DNA from: a bacterium
GTDB lineage: Bacteria > Bacillota_A > Clostridia > Lachnospirales > Lachnospiraceae
DNA: 21,961 bases
NCBI GenBank assembly: GCA_004562915.1
Contig: SFQZ01000078.1
Location: 1 to 21,961, forward strand
Direction of reading: 5' to 3'
Within the stretch, counting starts at the first letter, position 1; the number at the start of each line of letters is the position of its first letter. Shown here piece by piece: positions 14,132-21,961 of the stretch. The translations under genes were made by a program, and so were the position numbers. Under the pieces are notes generated by a model. It worked only from the letters and a program-made list of their open reading frames with translations, was not told where the DNA came from and searched no databases.

Positions 14132-15448
14132 TTAATCCTCCTTCAGAACGATTTCAATAACTGTATCGTTCTCATCCGGAAGCGGATAGCAGTCAGACGC
14201 CATCGGATCAAAGAAGAAAAATGCATTTTCTGCATATTCTTTCAGATTCCAGAAAAAGCTTTCTTTAATCTCAGAATTATCGCTCACCAGACGCATTTTT
14301 TCAATTTTTCCTGCCATACTCGGAAGGCAGATTGCCCCTGCCTGTTCTTCCATCACATGGGCATACAGTATATTTCCTTTTCTTGTAAAACGTCCCCATT
14401 CCGGTTTTGGAAGCTCTGCATATCCACTTCCATAGATACTTCTTCCATTTTTCTTCATCCAGGCTCCGACTTCACGAAGAATCTGTACGGACTCCTCCGG
14501 AATCTCACCTTTCGCATTTGGTCCTACATTCAGCAGAAGATTGCCTCCTTTGCTGACACATTCCACCAGCATGTGGATGACCATTTTTGCTGATTTATAA
14601 TGATGATCGTGCGCCGCATATCCCCAATGGTTATTCAATGTAATACATGCTTCCCACGGAATCGGATTGCCGCCTTCATCTCTGAGCCCTGCCGGTGGGA
14701 TCATCTGCTCCGGTGAAGCAAAATCTCCGGAGTATTCCGTAGGATTCAGAGTACGGATCGTACCTGCATCTTCCGCACTTCCTTCCAGACGGTTATCAAT
14801 GATCACCCACGGCTGGATAGAACGAACCATCTCAATCAGCTTGTCCGCTTTCCATTTTTCACATTTCATTTCGCCATAAGAGAAATCAAACCACATCAGA
14901 TCCAATTTTCCATAGTTTGTCAGAAGTTCTTTGATCTGACCGAACATAAATTCCAGATAGCGGTCAAAATCTCTGTTTTCATTGGAACACTCCGGATGAT
15001 TTCTCATCGGATGGTGCATATCACCATAATGTGGAAAATCCGGATGACGCCAGTCAATAATCGAAAAATAAAGTCCAACTTTGATTCCTTCCGCACGGAA
15101 TGCTTCCAGAAATTCTTTTACCAGATCGCGTTTGCACGGAGCATTGGTTGATTTAAAGTCAGTCAACTTTGTATCATACAGACAGAAACCATCATGATGC
15201 TTTGCTGTAAGAACCGCATATTTCATTCCTGCTTCCTTCGCCAGTTTTGCCCACTCTCTCGGATTATAATTTTCTGTGGTGAATTCATCCATAAAAGGTG
15301 CATATTCTTCATGGGGAATTTCTTCGATACTACGAACCCATTCTCCTCTTGCCGGAATCGAATACAATCCCCAATGAATAAACATACCAAATCTGGCATC
15401 CCGATACCACTCTGTTCTTTTTGTTCTTTCTTCAACTACTTTATTCAT
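14132..15448 (-). CDS. GH29 alpha-L-fucosidase, cytoplasmic
   Basis: 438 residues without a signal peptide. GH29 landmarks: FGMFIHWGLYS (H25-W26), TAKHHDGFCLYDT (H84-H85), and the nucleophile segment LDLMWFDFSYGE with D188. A (beta/alpha)8 barrel is followed by a small beta domain from about 350. It should release alpha-linked L-fucose from an imported oligosaccharide or glycoconjugate; linkage preference cannot be read from the sequence. The acid/base residue is not conserved across GH29 and is not assigned. Start: the ATG at 15448 with AGGAGG 8 nt upstream. It lies 22 nt after the transglutaminase-fold gene, in the same operon. Confidence 0.93.
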   Translation of the reverse strand: MNKVVEERTKRTEWYRDARFGMFIHWGLYSIPARGEWVRSIEEIPHEEYAPFMDEFTTENYNPREWAKLAKEAGMKYAVLTAKHHDGFCLYDTKLTDFKSTNAPCKRDLVKEFLEAFRAEGIKVGLYFSIIDWRHPDFPHYGDMHHPMRNHPECSNENRDFDRYLEFMFGQIKELLTNYGKLDLMWFDFSYGEMKCEKWKADKLIEMVRSIQPWVIIDNRLEGSAEDAGTIRTLNPTEYSGDFASPEQMIPPAGLRDEGGNPIPWEACITLNNHWGYAAHDHHYKSAKMVIHMLVECVSKGGNLLLNVGPNAKGEIPEESVQILREVGAWMKKNGRSIYGSGYAELPKPEWGRFTRKGNILYAHVMEEQAGAICLPSMAGKIEKMRLVSDNSEIKESFFWNLKEYAENAFFFFDPMASDCYPLPDENDTVIEIVLKED

Positions 15449-15470
15449 GTGTCAATCCTCCTGCAATCCC

Positions 15471-18044
15471 TTATTTATACATATTTAATATTTTTAATAT
15501 CATATCCGCCGTTCCCACATTATAACCGGCCATTCCGTAAATCCCCTTCATGGACTGGTCGATGATCACGATCAACGGCAGTTTCCCCGGCTCCAGATAC
15601 ATTCTTCGTGCCAGCACACTCATATCTGCATCGAAATCATCCAGTAAAAATTCCACTCCGGAAACACCTTTCAATGTTCTTTTGAGGGTAGGATCCTCTT
15701 TTACCTTCAAATCCCGGATTACAAAATAAATATTGGCTGGCAGCTGCCCAAACGCCTCTTGTCTCTGATAAATCTCATTTAAAATATGTTCTGTTGGTTC
15801 TTTACTCTCCTCAAGCCAGATAAATAATCCTCTGTTCTCTTTTACCAGATCAGAAATCTTACATCTGGTTCCATCCTCTTTTCTGAGTGTAAAATCTGTA
15901 ATATCATTATCTTCCAGTAAATCCTCCGGACTGGCCTCTGTCTGTTCCAGCCAGATATCCCTGCTCTCACCATCTTTTAGCTCAAATGCCAGCTTCCTGG
16001 CAAAAATGTTGCCATTCGGAAGGCGGTTGGATGTGAGGATTCGATATTTTCCAGGGAATAACGGAATCGTTCCGTAGATTTCTTCCCCTTCTTCCGCACC
16101 CAACATCTGCACCCTATATCCGTCTTGTTCAAACCGTGAGATCGTCCAATTCTGAAAGTATGTCCAGCTTTTATTTTCCTGTCTGTGTACCACAATAGCC
16201 GCCGTTCTTTCCGCTTCTTTTATGCCGCTTTGTTCCAGCGGAACAAAATGACCATCTTTCCAGAACTCCGGAATCTCATCCGCAGGATTCAGGCGGGCCG
16301 GAACTTCGATGGTTCTAAGAATCTGTACACTGATCACCTTTTTGGTCAGTCTGCTTCCATATCCGCTGGTAAGTGCACCTTTTGCGGAAGTAATCAAATT
16401 CTCATATTCCAGATCCGGATTCTCTGTCAGTGTATCTTCCACAAGTTTCCAAACTCTTTCCGGATTGTTTTGCAGCTCCTGCCTTTTTTCCTGTCCCAGC
16501 CAGGATCGGATAAACCCACGGAAAGGACGGATCATTTCATTTCCCACTCGTGGGCAGAGTATATAAGGTATCAGTATATCATCCGGATACGTGCTTTCAT
16601 ATTCTGCTGTTTCTTTGCAGTGCTCTTCCAGTATATCTGCCGTAATATCCAGATAGTCTTTTTCTCTCAGAGAATTCAGAATGTCCAGTTTCCAGTTTTC
16701 CGGCCATTTGCCGTCGGACGTCCTTGAAAGGAATTCAGCGATTTCCTTCTGATTGCCTCTGGCCATTTGCATGATCTCGCAGCAGCGCTCTCTATCTTTC
16801 TCTGAAAATGCTTCTGTCACACTTTCTGCCAGTTCCGGATCATAGAAACCGTTCTCTTTCTCCTGTCTTTGCAATGTGACAGCTGCCAATTTCCTCCTTC
16901 CACGGGCGATCTCCTCTTCCGTCTGTGCGCATCGATTGATCGGTGCATCTTTCGGTGCATGGATAATCAACCCTTCCCAGCCCTTTTCCGAGCTACATAG
17001 GTTTTCCTTTTTCAACATGATCACACAGTTTTTCTGTTCCCGGGTATCCACAAAGACTTCTCCATATCCTTCTTTCCCGGATACGGACAAAAAGATAGTG
17101 CCGAGCCCTGTCTCAAGAATCTGTTTTCCGTTTTCATCCGTACAAACTGACGCAATCTCTCCCAAATGGGAATAATTCATAACATAAAAACGAATCTCCT
17201 CTCCTGCAGCAGGCGTATGATCTTCCTTAAGAACAGTCACCTCCAGCTTTGCAGGATTCGCATAGCGTTTCAGCTGATTCAAGACCTGAGACATTCCTGC
17301 TCTTCCCACAATATCCTCTTCCGGATCTCCCGGCAGGAACCAACGGGAATGAACCATCATCGCTCTGGACGAAGCATTGGTAAACCAGCCTTTATTCAGT
17401 ACTTCTTCCGGTTCACAGGCTCCCAGAAACTTCCATTCTCCGCTGCACCACACCTCTACCCATGCATGATTATCATCGCAGTGAGACCACAAAGGTACAT
17501 ACACCTGTCTTGCCGGAATTCCCACACTTCTAAGTGCCGTAACTGCAAATGTGGATTCCTCTCCGCATCTTCCGTACGCAGAGCGGTACACACAAGCCGG
17601 ACTTGCCGTCCTTCCGTCCGTTGTCCGGTAAGTAGCCTGGGAAGCACACCAGTAATTGACAGCCAGAATCGCTTCCTCCATATCCTTTTCTTCTACATCA
17701 TCTTTCAACTGCTCATAAAAGAAAGGACGGCTGTCTGTCAGATCTTCATTGTTCACTCTGTGATGCAGCACATATCCTGCAAACAGTTTTTCCGGGATTT
17801 TTCCCGCAAAAGGTCCCTTTTCCCACAGAAAAACCCCATGCTTTGCATAAGAAAGAAAAAGTTCCGGAGAGTAATCAATCGCATCACTGACCGGCATGGA
17901 TGCATACAGACACTTCAGTGCTTCTGCCTCCTGATCGGAGCATTTCTCCAGTAAGCGGACAATCTGTACTTTCCGTTCTCCCAGTCGTTTCATCTGTTCT
18001 TCAAAAGCCTGTTCAATTTCCTGTAAAAACTGCTGTGTAAACAT
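15471..18044 (-). CDS. Large cytoplasmic transglutaminase-fold protein with a second, degenerate copy and a Trx-like C-terminus
   Basis: 857 residues, no signal peptide or membrane segment. Order: a helical N-terminus (1-120); a transglutaminase-like core (125-230) with C160 (SAYGRCGEES) and H193 (DDNHAWVEVW), the third triad residue not obvious; a carboxypeptidase-regulatory-like beta domain (about 265-345); and a helical region. A degenerate transglutaminase motif follows at 562-584, with the same Y-G...LR...PAR spacing as 157-179 but Arg in place of the Cys. Then comes a beta domain (about 640-700) and a thioredoxin-like domain (about 712-857) without CxxC. This fold includes proteases, transglutaminases and peptide:N-glycanase. 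Together with fucosidase and aminopeptidase, deglycosylation or amide cleavage of glycopeptides is my inference. The start has AAAGGAGA upstream, 27 nt after cutC. Confidence 0.8.
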   Translation of the reverse strand: MFTQQFLQEIEQAFEEQMKRLGERKVQIVRLLEKCSDQEAEALKCLYASMPVSDAIDYSPELFLSYAKHGVFLWEKGPFAGKIPEKLFAGYVLHHRVNNEDLTDSRPFFYEQLKDDVEEKDMEEAILAVNYWCASQATYRTTDGRTASPACVYRSAYGRCGEESTFAVTALRSVGIPARQVYVPLWSHCDDNHAWVEVWCSGEWKFLGACEPEEVLNKGWFTNASSRAMMVHSRWFLPGDPEEDIVGRAGMSQVLNQLKRYANPAKLEVTVLKEDHTPAAGEEIRFYVMNYSHLGEIASVCTDENGKQILETGLGTIFLSVSGKEGYGEVFVDTREQKNCVIMLKKENLCSSEKGWEGLIIHAPKDAPINRCAQTEEEIARGRRKLAAVTLQRQEKENGFYDPELAESVTEAFSEKDRERCCEIMQMARGNQKEIAEFLSRTSDGKWPENWKLDILNSLREKDYLDITADILEEHCKETAEYESTYPDDILIPYILCPRVGNEMIRPFRGFIRSWLGQEKRQELQNNPERVWKLVEDTLTENPDLEYENLITSAKGALTSGYGSRLTKKVISVQILRTIEVPARLNPADEIPEFWKDGHFVPLEQSGIKEAERTAAIVVHRQENKSWTYFQNWTISRFEQDGYRVQMLGAEEGEEIYGTIPLFPGKYRILTSNRLPNGNIFARKLAFELKDGESRDIWLEQTEASPEDLLEDNDITDFTLRKEDGTRCKISDLVKENRGLFIWLEESKEPTEHILNEIYQRQEAFGQLPANIYFVIRDLKVKEDPTLKRTLKGVSGVEFLLDDFDADMSVLARRMYLEPGKLPLIVIIDQSMKGIYGMAGYNVGTADMILKILNMYK

Positions 18045-18071
18045 ACTTTCTCCTTTGTCATCACGTTTTTC

Positions 18072-18821
18072 TTAATTTAATTTTTTCAGCACTTCTGCTG
18101 CCTCTCTGACTTTTTTCTCTGAGGTCTGCCAGATCTCATACTCGCTCAAAGACGGAAGTCCCATACTTACCTCTTTTTTCCGGTATCGCATAGCACTGTC
18201 CAACGTCTCTTTTCCGGACATATGGTAGCTGGTTCCCCCTGTTACAGGACGAAGTTTGCGGATGACTTCCGCCCCTACTCCGCCGCCTGCCATAATATCG
18301 ATTTTTCCTTCCGACTGCCCGATCAGTCTGCGGATCAGTTCCCTGCCCTCCCAGCAGGACTGCTGCTGACCGGATGTGAGTATTGTATTGACACCAAGAC
18401 GGATAGCTTCCTCCAAAGCCCGGAAAGGATCTCTACACATATCAAAAGCCCTGTGCAACGTAATATCCATACCATCAGCTTCCTGTATAAGCTTTTCCAT
18501 TGCGGAAAGATTCAGATTTCCATCTGCATCCAGTACTCCAATCACTACTGCCTGGGCCTTTGCTTCCCGGAACATGCGGATTTCTTCACGCATGATCTCC
18601 ATTTCATATTCGCTGTAACAAAAATCTCCAAAACGGGGACGTATCAAAATATGCATTCGTATATCTGATTCCTTTCGAATCTGGTGAAACAATGCCAGAT
18701 CCGGTGTCGTTCCGCCGATCGGGAGATTTGCGCACAGCTCCAGGCGGCTTGCGCCGCCTATTACTGCATTCAGTGCGGACTCAACACTGTCCACACAACA
18801 TTCCAAAATATAATTATTCAT
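18072..18821 (-). CDS. cutC: CutC-family TIM-barrel protein
   Basis: 249 residues, the full family length. Motifs: ILECCVDSVESALNAVIGGASRLELCANL, IRMHILIRPRFGDFCYSEYE, LHRAFDMCRD, NTILTSGQQQSCWEGRELI, IDIMAGGGVGAEVI and a C-terminal YHMSGK. The family was named for copper tolerance, but that role is disputed. In gut bacteria it often sits in sugar-degradation operons, as here, where a catabolic role is more plausible than copper handling. The ribosome site (AAAGGGG) lies inside the last codons of the upstream permease gene, giving a 5-nt gap and likely coupling. Confidence 0.92.
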   Translation of the reverse strand: MNNYILECCVDSVESALNAVIGGASRLELCANLPIGGTTPDLALFHQIRKESDIRMHILIRPRFGDFCYSEYEMEIMREEIRMFREAKAQAVVIGVLDADGNLNLSAMEKLIQEADGMDITLHRAFDMCRDPFRALEEAIRLGVNTILTSGQQQSCWEGRELIRRLIGQSEGKIDIMAGGGVGAEVIRKLRPVTGGTSYHMSGKETLDSAMRYRKKEVSMGLPSLSEYEIWQTSEKKVREAAEVLKKLN

Positions 18822-18826
18822 GATAT

Positions 18827-19726
18827 TTACCCCTTTACCGCTCCTATCATTACTCCTTTTACCAGATGTTTCTGAATCAAAGGATATATTAACATAACCG
18901 GGAGGGAAGCTACAACTATTGTAGAATATTTTAATAATTCCGACATGCCCTGCAGTTTGGAAACAGCAGATGCATCCGTAACTTTGGTCATATCCACCTG
19001 ACTCATGATCAGGATTTCTTTCATAACAATCGTCAATGGCTGCAGATCATCTTTGTACAAGTAAAGCATTGCATTGAAGTAGTCATTCCATTTTGCAACA
19101 CCATAGTACAAAGTAAGTACTGCAAGGATTGGTTTGCTCAGAGGAGTGACAACACTAAGCAGATACCGGAACGGGGAACATCCGTCCATCTGAGACGCCT
19201 CATAAAGTTCATCCGGAATCGAGTTCACAATATAAGTACGGCAGATGATCATATTATAGGTCGACATCGCAGTCGGAATAATCATAGCCCATCTGGTATT
19301 CAGAAGACCTAATTTATTTACCAGAATGTAGGATGGAACCATACCACCGCTGAAATACATAGTAAATACAAAGAACATAGACAAAAATCCTCTGGCCCGG
19401 AATTCTTTTCTGGACAATGGGTATGCACACAGCATCGTCATAACCAGATTCAGTGCAGTACCTGCGAACAGATAGATAAACGAATTCAGGAAACCTGTCA
19501 TGATCTTTCCATTCTGGAATACTGCTTTATAACCTCTCAAAGTAGGATTTACCGGGAGCAATACCACATCGCCCCTGACAACCGCCTGTGGGTCAGAAAA
19601 AGAAGCTGCTACTACATAAAGCAGAGGATATGCAATCACGACAAATATAATTGCCAGAAATACATAATTGATGATAGTAAACGCTTTATCCCCTGGGCTC
19701 ATATAACGAAACTTTGACGTTTTCAT
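18827..19726 (-). CDS. Carbohydrate ABC transporter permease (LplC/YtcP type)
   Basis: 299 residues from the ATG at 19726, which has AGGGGG 8 nt upstream; an in-frame GTG at 19735 sits almost on that site and is less likely. There are six hydrophobic segments, beginning with the typical YVFLAIIFVVIAYPLLYVVAASFSD-type first helix. The EAA loop that docks the ATPase is YEASQMDGCSPFRYLLSVVTP. The C-terminus HLVKGVMIGAVKG is a hallmark of this subfamily. With the LplB-type partner it forms the channel for an oligosaccharide importer. No ATPase gene is in the window; such systems often use a shared MsiK-type ATPase encoded elsewhere. Confidence 0.93.
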   Translation of the reverse strand: MKTSKFRYMSPGDKAFTIINYVFLAIIFVVIAYPLLYVVAASFSDPQAVVRGDVVLLPVNPTLRGYKAVFQNGKIMTGFLNSFIYLFAGTALNLVMTMLCAYPLSRKEFRARGFLSMFFVFTMYFSGGMVPSYILVNKLGLLNTRWAMIIPTAMSTYNMIICRTYIVNSIPDELYEASQMDGCSPFRYLLSVVTPLSKPILAVLTLYYGVAKWNDYFNAMLYLYKDDLQPLTIVMKEILIMSQVDMTKVTDASAVSKLQGMSELLKYSTIVVASLPVMLIYPLIQKHLVKGVMIGAVKG

Positions 19727-19738
19727 GCTCTGCACCCC

Positions 19739-20671
19739 CTACCACAGACTGGTCTCTGTAATTTTCTTACAGATTTGGTTTACGATAACTAACAATGCAA
19801 AGGCGACAACTGACTGGAACAAACCTGCAGCCGTTGAAAATCCAAAGTTCGAGTTAACTACACCGACTTTATAAACAAAGGTGGAGATAACTTCTGATAC
19901 AGATGTATTCAGTGAATTCTGCATCAGATAAATCTTATCCATACCAATACTTACGATATTGGAACAGTCGAAGATCAGCATAATGATAACGGTAGGCATA
20001 ATAGCCGGAATGTCCACGTGCAGAATTCTCTGCACTCTGCTGGCACCATCCACGATTGCCGCTTCCTGCAGCTCAGGACTTACACCTGCCAGAGCTGCCA
20101 CGTAAATAATAGACGAATATCCTGCCGTCTGCCATACACCGCTCCAAACATATAAATGCCTGAAAATCCCCGCATCACCGAAGAAATTGATCGGATTAAT
20201 ACCGATTTTCTGAAGGAGAACATTGATAATACCGGATCTCAGATCCATCATCTGCATCATCATACCAACCAGTACTACAACAGAGATAAAATATGGTGCA
20301 TAAGTAACCATCTGCATCGTCTTTTTAAATCTTCTGTTTCCAATCTCATTAATTGCAATAGCAAGCAAAACAGGGATCGGGAAGTTGGCTAACAATGTAT
20401 AGATACCAAGTATAAACGTATTTTTAATTACAAGGACACTGTTTGGGGAAGTTAAAAACTGTTTAAAATATTTCAAACCAACCCAGCTGCTTCCCAGAAT
20501 ACCTTTACGAATACTGTAATCTTTAAAAGCTATAATAATTCCGCCCATGGGAATATAAGCAAACACAATCGCATAAATCACCGGCAGTGCAATAATCGCC
20601 CAGAACTGCCAGTTAGAGGATTTCAACTTACTTTTTTTCTTGGCGGGTACTGCTTTTACTTTATTTGCCAT
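19739..20671 (-). CDS. Carbohydrate ABC transporter permease (LplB type)
   Basis: 310 residues with a basic N-terminus (AKKKSKLKSS) followed by six membrane segments. The EAA loop is QEAAIVDGASRVQRILHVDIP, and the PMGGIIIAFKDYSIRKGILGS segment after the first helix is characteristic of LplB/YteP importers of complex oligosaccharides. Start: the ATG at 20671 with a perfect AAAGGAGGT 7 nt upstream, the best ribosome site in the operon. It ends 12 nt before the ATG of the second permease. It is separated from the solute-binding gene by a 104-nt gap holding a stem-loop (20694-20720). Confidence 0.93.
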   Translation of the reverse strand: MANKVKAVPAKKKSKLKSSNWQFWAIIALPVIYAIVFAYIPMGGIIIAFKDYSIRKGILGSSWVGLKYFKQFLTSPNSVLVIKNTFILGIYTLLANFPIPVLLAIAINEIGNRRFKKTMQMVTYAPYFISVVVLVGMMMQMMDLRSGIINVLLQKIGINPINFFGDAGIFRHLYVWSGVWQTAGYSSIIYVAALAGVSPELQEAAIVDGASRVQRILHVDIPAIMPTVIIMLIFDCSNIVSIGMDKIYLMQNSLNTSVSEVISTFVYKVGVVNSNFGFSTAAGLFQSVVAFALLVIVNQICKKITETSLW

Positions 20672-20693
20672 ACAAGTACCTCCTTTATGACAA

Positions 20694-20720
20694 AACTGCC
20701 CGCCATAACAACGGGCAGTT
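20694..20720 (-). terminator. Attenuator-like hairpin between the binding-protein and permease genes
   Basis: On the minus strand there is a 9-bp perfect stem (AACTGCCCG/CGGGCAGTT) with a 9-nt loop, followed by a short TTTT then G. A second weaker stem (TGCAGTT/AACTGCA) lies at 20742-20767. Such structures behind binding-protein genes usually lower permease expression or protect the upstream mRNA from 3' decay. The short T-run suggests only partial termination. Confidence 0.6.
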
Positions 20721-20775
20721 TGCTCCTCTTATGTCTTTATCTGCAGTTATTCTTCACAAAAACTGCATTGTTTTA

Positions 20776-21876
20776 TTATTCAGCGGAATTTGATCTATCA
20801 TATGCAGTCTGATACATCTCCAGAAGTGTCTGCAGACCTGCTTTATCAAGATCCTGAATATAAGTATCCCACTCAGCGTCAATGTCTTTTGCACCTGTCA
20901 TAAATGCTACAGAATTCTCTTCAATAGCTTTTTCAACCTCAACTGCGATAGTGGAAACATCAGTGCTTTCCTCATCTGTAATCTTCAATTCATTCAGGTT
21001 AACAATATTTGTATTCGCACCATATGGCTCATACAGTTCTTCCGTAGCATCAAACAGCAGTCTTTCCAGACCATCTGGTGAATATGGATCTACATCAGCT
21101 TCAACAGCCTGTCCAAGGCGATAAGACTCTGTAGCTACACGGATACCAACGTCCTGCCAGTCATGATTCTGTGCTTCAGCAGAATAAGTATTCAGTACTT
21201 CATAAAGAGCCGGCTCACCGTTCAGACCAACTTTTCCTTCCGGATCCAGTACCCAGTCTGTTCCTTCATCAGGACCATACTGTGAGCAAAGGTCACCAGT
21301 CTCGCTATAGAAGAAATCAATCCAACGAAGAGCTGCTTCTACATTTTCACAATTATCTGTAATACAAACTGCTCCGGAGCTTACACCATAGTTCGGTTCT
21401 GTCCATGCGATACGTGTTCCGTCAGGACCTGCGATCGGAGCCATAGCTTCATAATGTCTATACAGTTCGTTGTTGGAAGCAGAGTCAATGGCATCAGAAA
21501 TAGTTCCAGCTGTGAAGAACAGAACCGGTTCATCTTCCTGATTGATCAGAGTCTTCATCTGCTCACTTGTCTGTGTGAAGTCACCATCATAGATAGCACC
21601 AATCTCATACAGCTCATTGATAAATTTCAATCCTTCTTTGTACTGATCACTTGCCGCAACACAGGTAACTTTGCTTGTATCTGTATCCAGTGCAACATAA
21701 TCTCTTACAACCAATGTCTCAGATTTTGCCGGAACAAATGTATAAGCACCCATCAGCCAGTCCTGCATACGGGTGAACCATCCTTCATTTGCACCTGCAA
21801 CAGCGATTCCATCCGGTTTCATCTCCAGGAATTTCTTGCGACAGACACGTGTCCGGTTTCCGGTTCTGTCAAGCAT
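20776..21876 (-). CDS. Extracellular solute-binding protein of a sugar ABC importer, 5' truncated
   Basis: The open frame has 366 codons, but only the part left of about 21839 is native gene. The first ~12 residues come from the REP-like and repeat-end sequence. Homologues of this LplA/YtcQ type are about 540-570 residues with a lipoprotein signal, so roughly the first 200 residues, including signal and N-terminal lobe, are missing. The remainder looks intact: GANEGWFTRMQDWLMG, QYKEGLKFINELYEIGAIY, AALRWIDFFYSETGD, QNHDWQDVG, and a C-terminal AGLQTLLEMYQTAYDR. Such proteins capture oligosaccharides outside the cell for the two permeases downstream. Without signal and N-lobe the product cannot work. 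Whether the cut is in the chromosome or only at an assembly edge is not decidable here. Confidence 0.85.
   Translation of the reverse strand: MLDRTGNRTRVCRKKFLEMKPDGIAVAGANEGWFTRMQDWLMGAYTFVPAKSETLVVRDYVALDTDTSKVTCVAASDQYKEGLKFINELYEIGAIYDGDFTQTSEQMKTLINQEDEPVLFFTAGTISDAIDSASNNELYRHYEAMAPIAGPDGTRIAWTEPNYGVSSGAVCITDNCENVEAALRWIDFFYSETGDLCSQYGPDEGTDWVLDPEGKVGLNGEPALYEVLNTYSAEAQNHDWQDVGIRVATESYRLGQAVEADVDPYSPDGLERLLFDATEELYEPYGANTNIVNLNELKITDEESTDVSTIAVEVEKAIEENSVAFMTGAKDIDAEWDTYIQDLDKAGLQTLLEMYQTAYDRSNSAE
21840..21870. repeat. REP-like hairpin at the truncated gene edge
   Basis: Outer arms GACAGA/TCTGTC enclose CCGG-TTT-CCGG and an unpaired CACGTGT, giving a bulged hairpin. The first 16 bases equal 12688-12703. 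Its last four bases (TGTC) are also the first four of the repeat-end segment, so the element appears to abut or to have inserted into a REP-like target. Confidence 0.6.
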
Positions 21877-21961
21877 TTTTGAAAATGTCCCAAAATAAGT
21901 GAAACATTAGCCCCGTCAATTCGGGGCTGTTTTACTTTGGGAATCCTACTCGGTGATGATT
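21867..21961. mobile_element. Terminal segment of the repeated element, right copy (inverted)
   Basis: Exact reverse complement of 3-97 over 95 bp, running off the window edge. Read outward it again starts TGTCAAGC. The same end of the element faces the window on both sides, so the two copies are in opposite orientation. A 95-bp perfect terminal repeat within one element would be unusually long, so two copies are the simpler reading. Confidence 0.7.
21909..21928 (+). terminator. Intrinsic terminator inside the element end (right copy)
   Basis: Mirror image of 36-55: a 7-bp GC-rich stem with a 6-nt loop followed by GTTTTACTTT on the plus strand. It would stop transcripts that enter the element from the window side. 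Confidence 0.65.

Noticed and set aside
17166..17954. 262-codon plus-strand open frame antisense to the transglutaminase-fold gene
   Set aside because: No ribosome site or recognisable motif; it mirrors a conserved domain on the other strand.
3..21961. Composite transposon carrying the whole window as cargo
   Set aside because: The enclosed genes are housekeeping and operon genes, one cut at the boundary. No transposase or target duplication is visible. Two independent insertions or assembly ends are simpler.

Overview
The window looks like chromosomal DNA of an anaerobic, spore-forming Firmicute, most likely a Lachnospiraceae gut bacterium. The evidence is the mix of a sporulation gene (yyaC), a dnaX-ybaB-recR cluster, a phosphofructokinase of the mixed donor type, a split (two-gene) transketolase and an LplABC-type sugar transporter with a GH29 fucosidase. 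Spacing is tight, ribosome sites are strong and AT-rich promoters are easy to read. Nearly everything is on the minus strand; only yyaC is on the plus strand.

Layout from left to right. 1-97 is the end of a repeated element, probably an insertion sequence (IS). 98-206 holds a strong promoter pointing into that element. 207-2097 is a two-gene unit (CvpA-like membrane protein, DUF5711-like protein). 2250-3611 is a single-pass membrane protein with a C-terminal LysM and an N-terminal domain that looks like a catalytically dead JAB/MPN fold. 3783-4460 is yyaC behind a sigma-F-like promoter. 4331-7584 is a non-oxidative pentose-phosphate operon (transaldolase, transketolase N and C subunits, HD phosphohydrolase) with its own promoter and a LacI-type operator. 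7824-12546 is a pfkA-dnaX-ybaB-recR-lacI cluster. 12716-21876 is one long sugar/glycoconjugate operon: solute-binding protein (5' cut), two permeases, CutC, a large transglutaminase-fold protein, GH29 fucosidase and M17 aminopeptidase. 21867-21961 is the same repeat end again, inverted.

Two things stand out. First, between 6 and 10.3 kb four core genes lack conserved segments when compared with their families as I know them: transketolase N (about 17 residues), LacI (about 26), RecR (17, including half the zinc finger) and DnaX (frame break in the linker). Either this strain carries a cluster of small deletions or the assembly dropped short stretches. Second, the right-hand operon combines sugar import, defucosylation, a cytoplasmic transglutaminase-fold enzyme (the fold of peptide:N-glycanase) and an aminopeptidase, which suggests uptake and dismantling of fucosylated glycopeptides or glycosyl-amino acids.

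The 95-bp perfect inverted repeats at the two ends are most simply two copies of one IS, in opposite orientation, at which an assembly stopped. The right copy, with an adjacent palindromic REP-like sequence, cuts the solute-binding protein gene. No tRNA, rRNA or CRISPR array was found, and no stretch over 300 bases lacks a gene.
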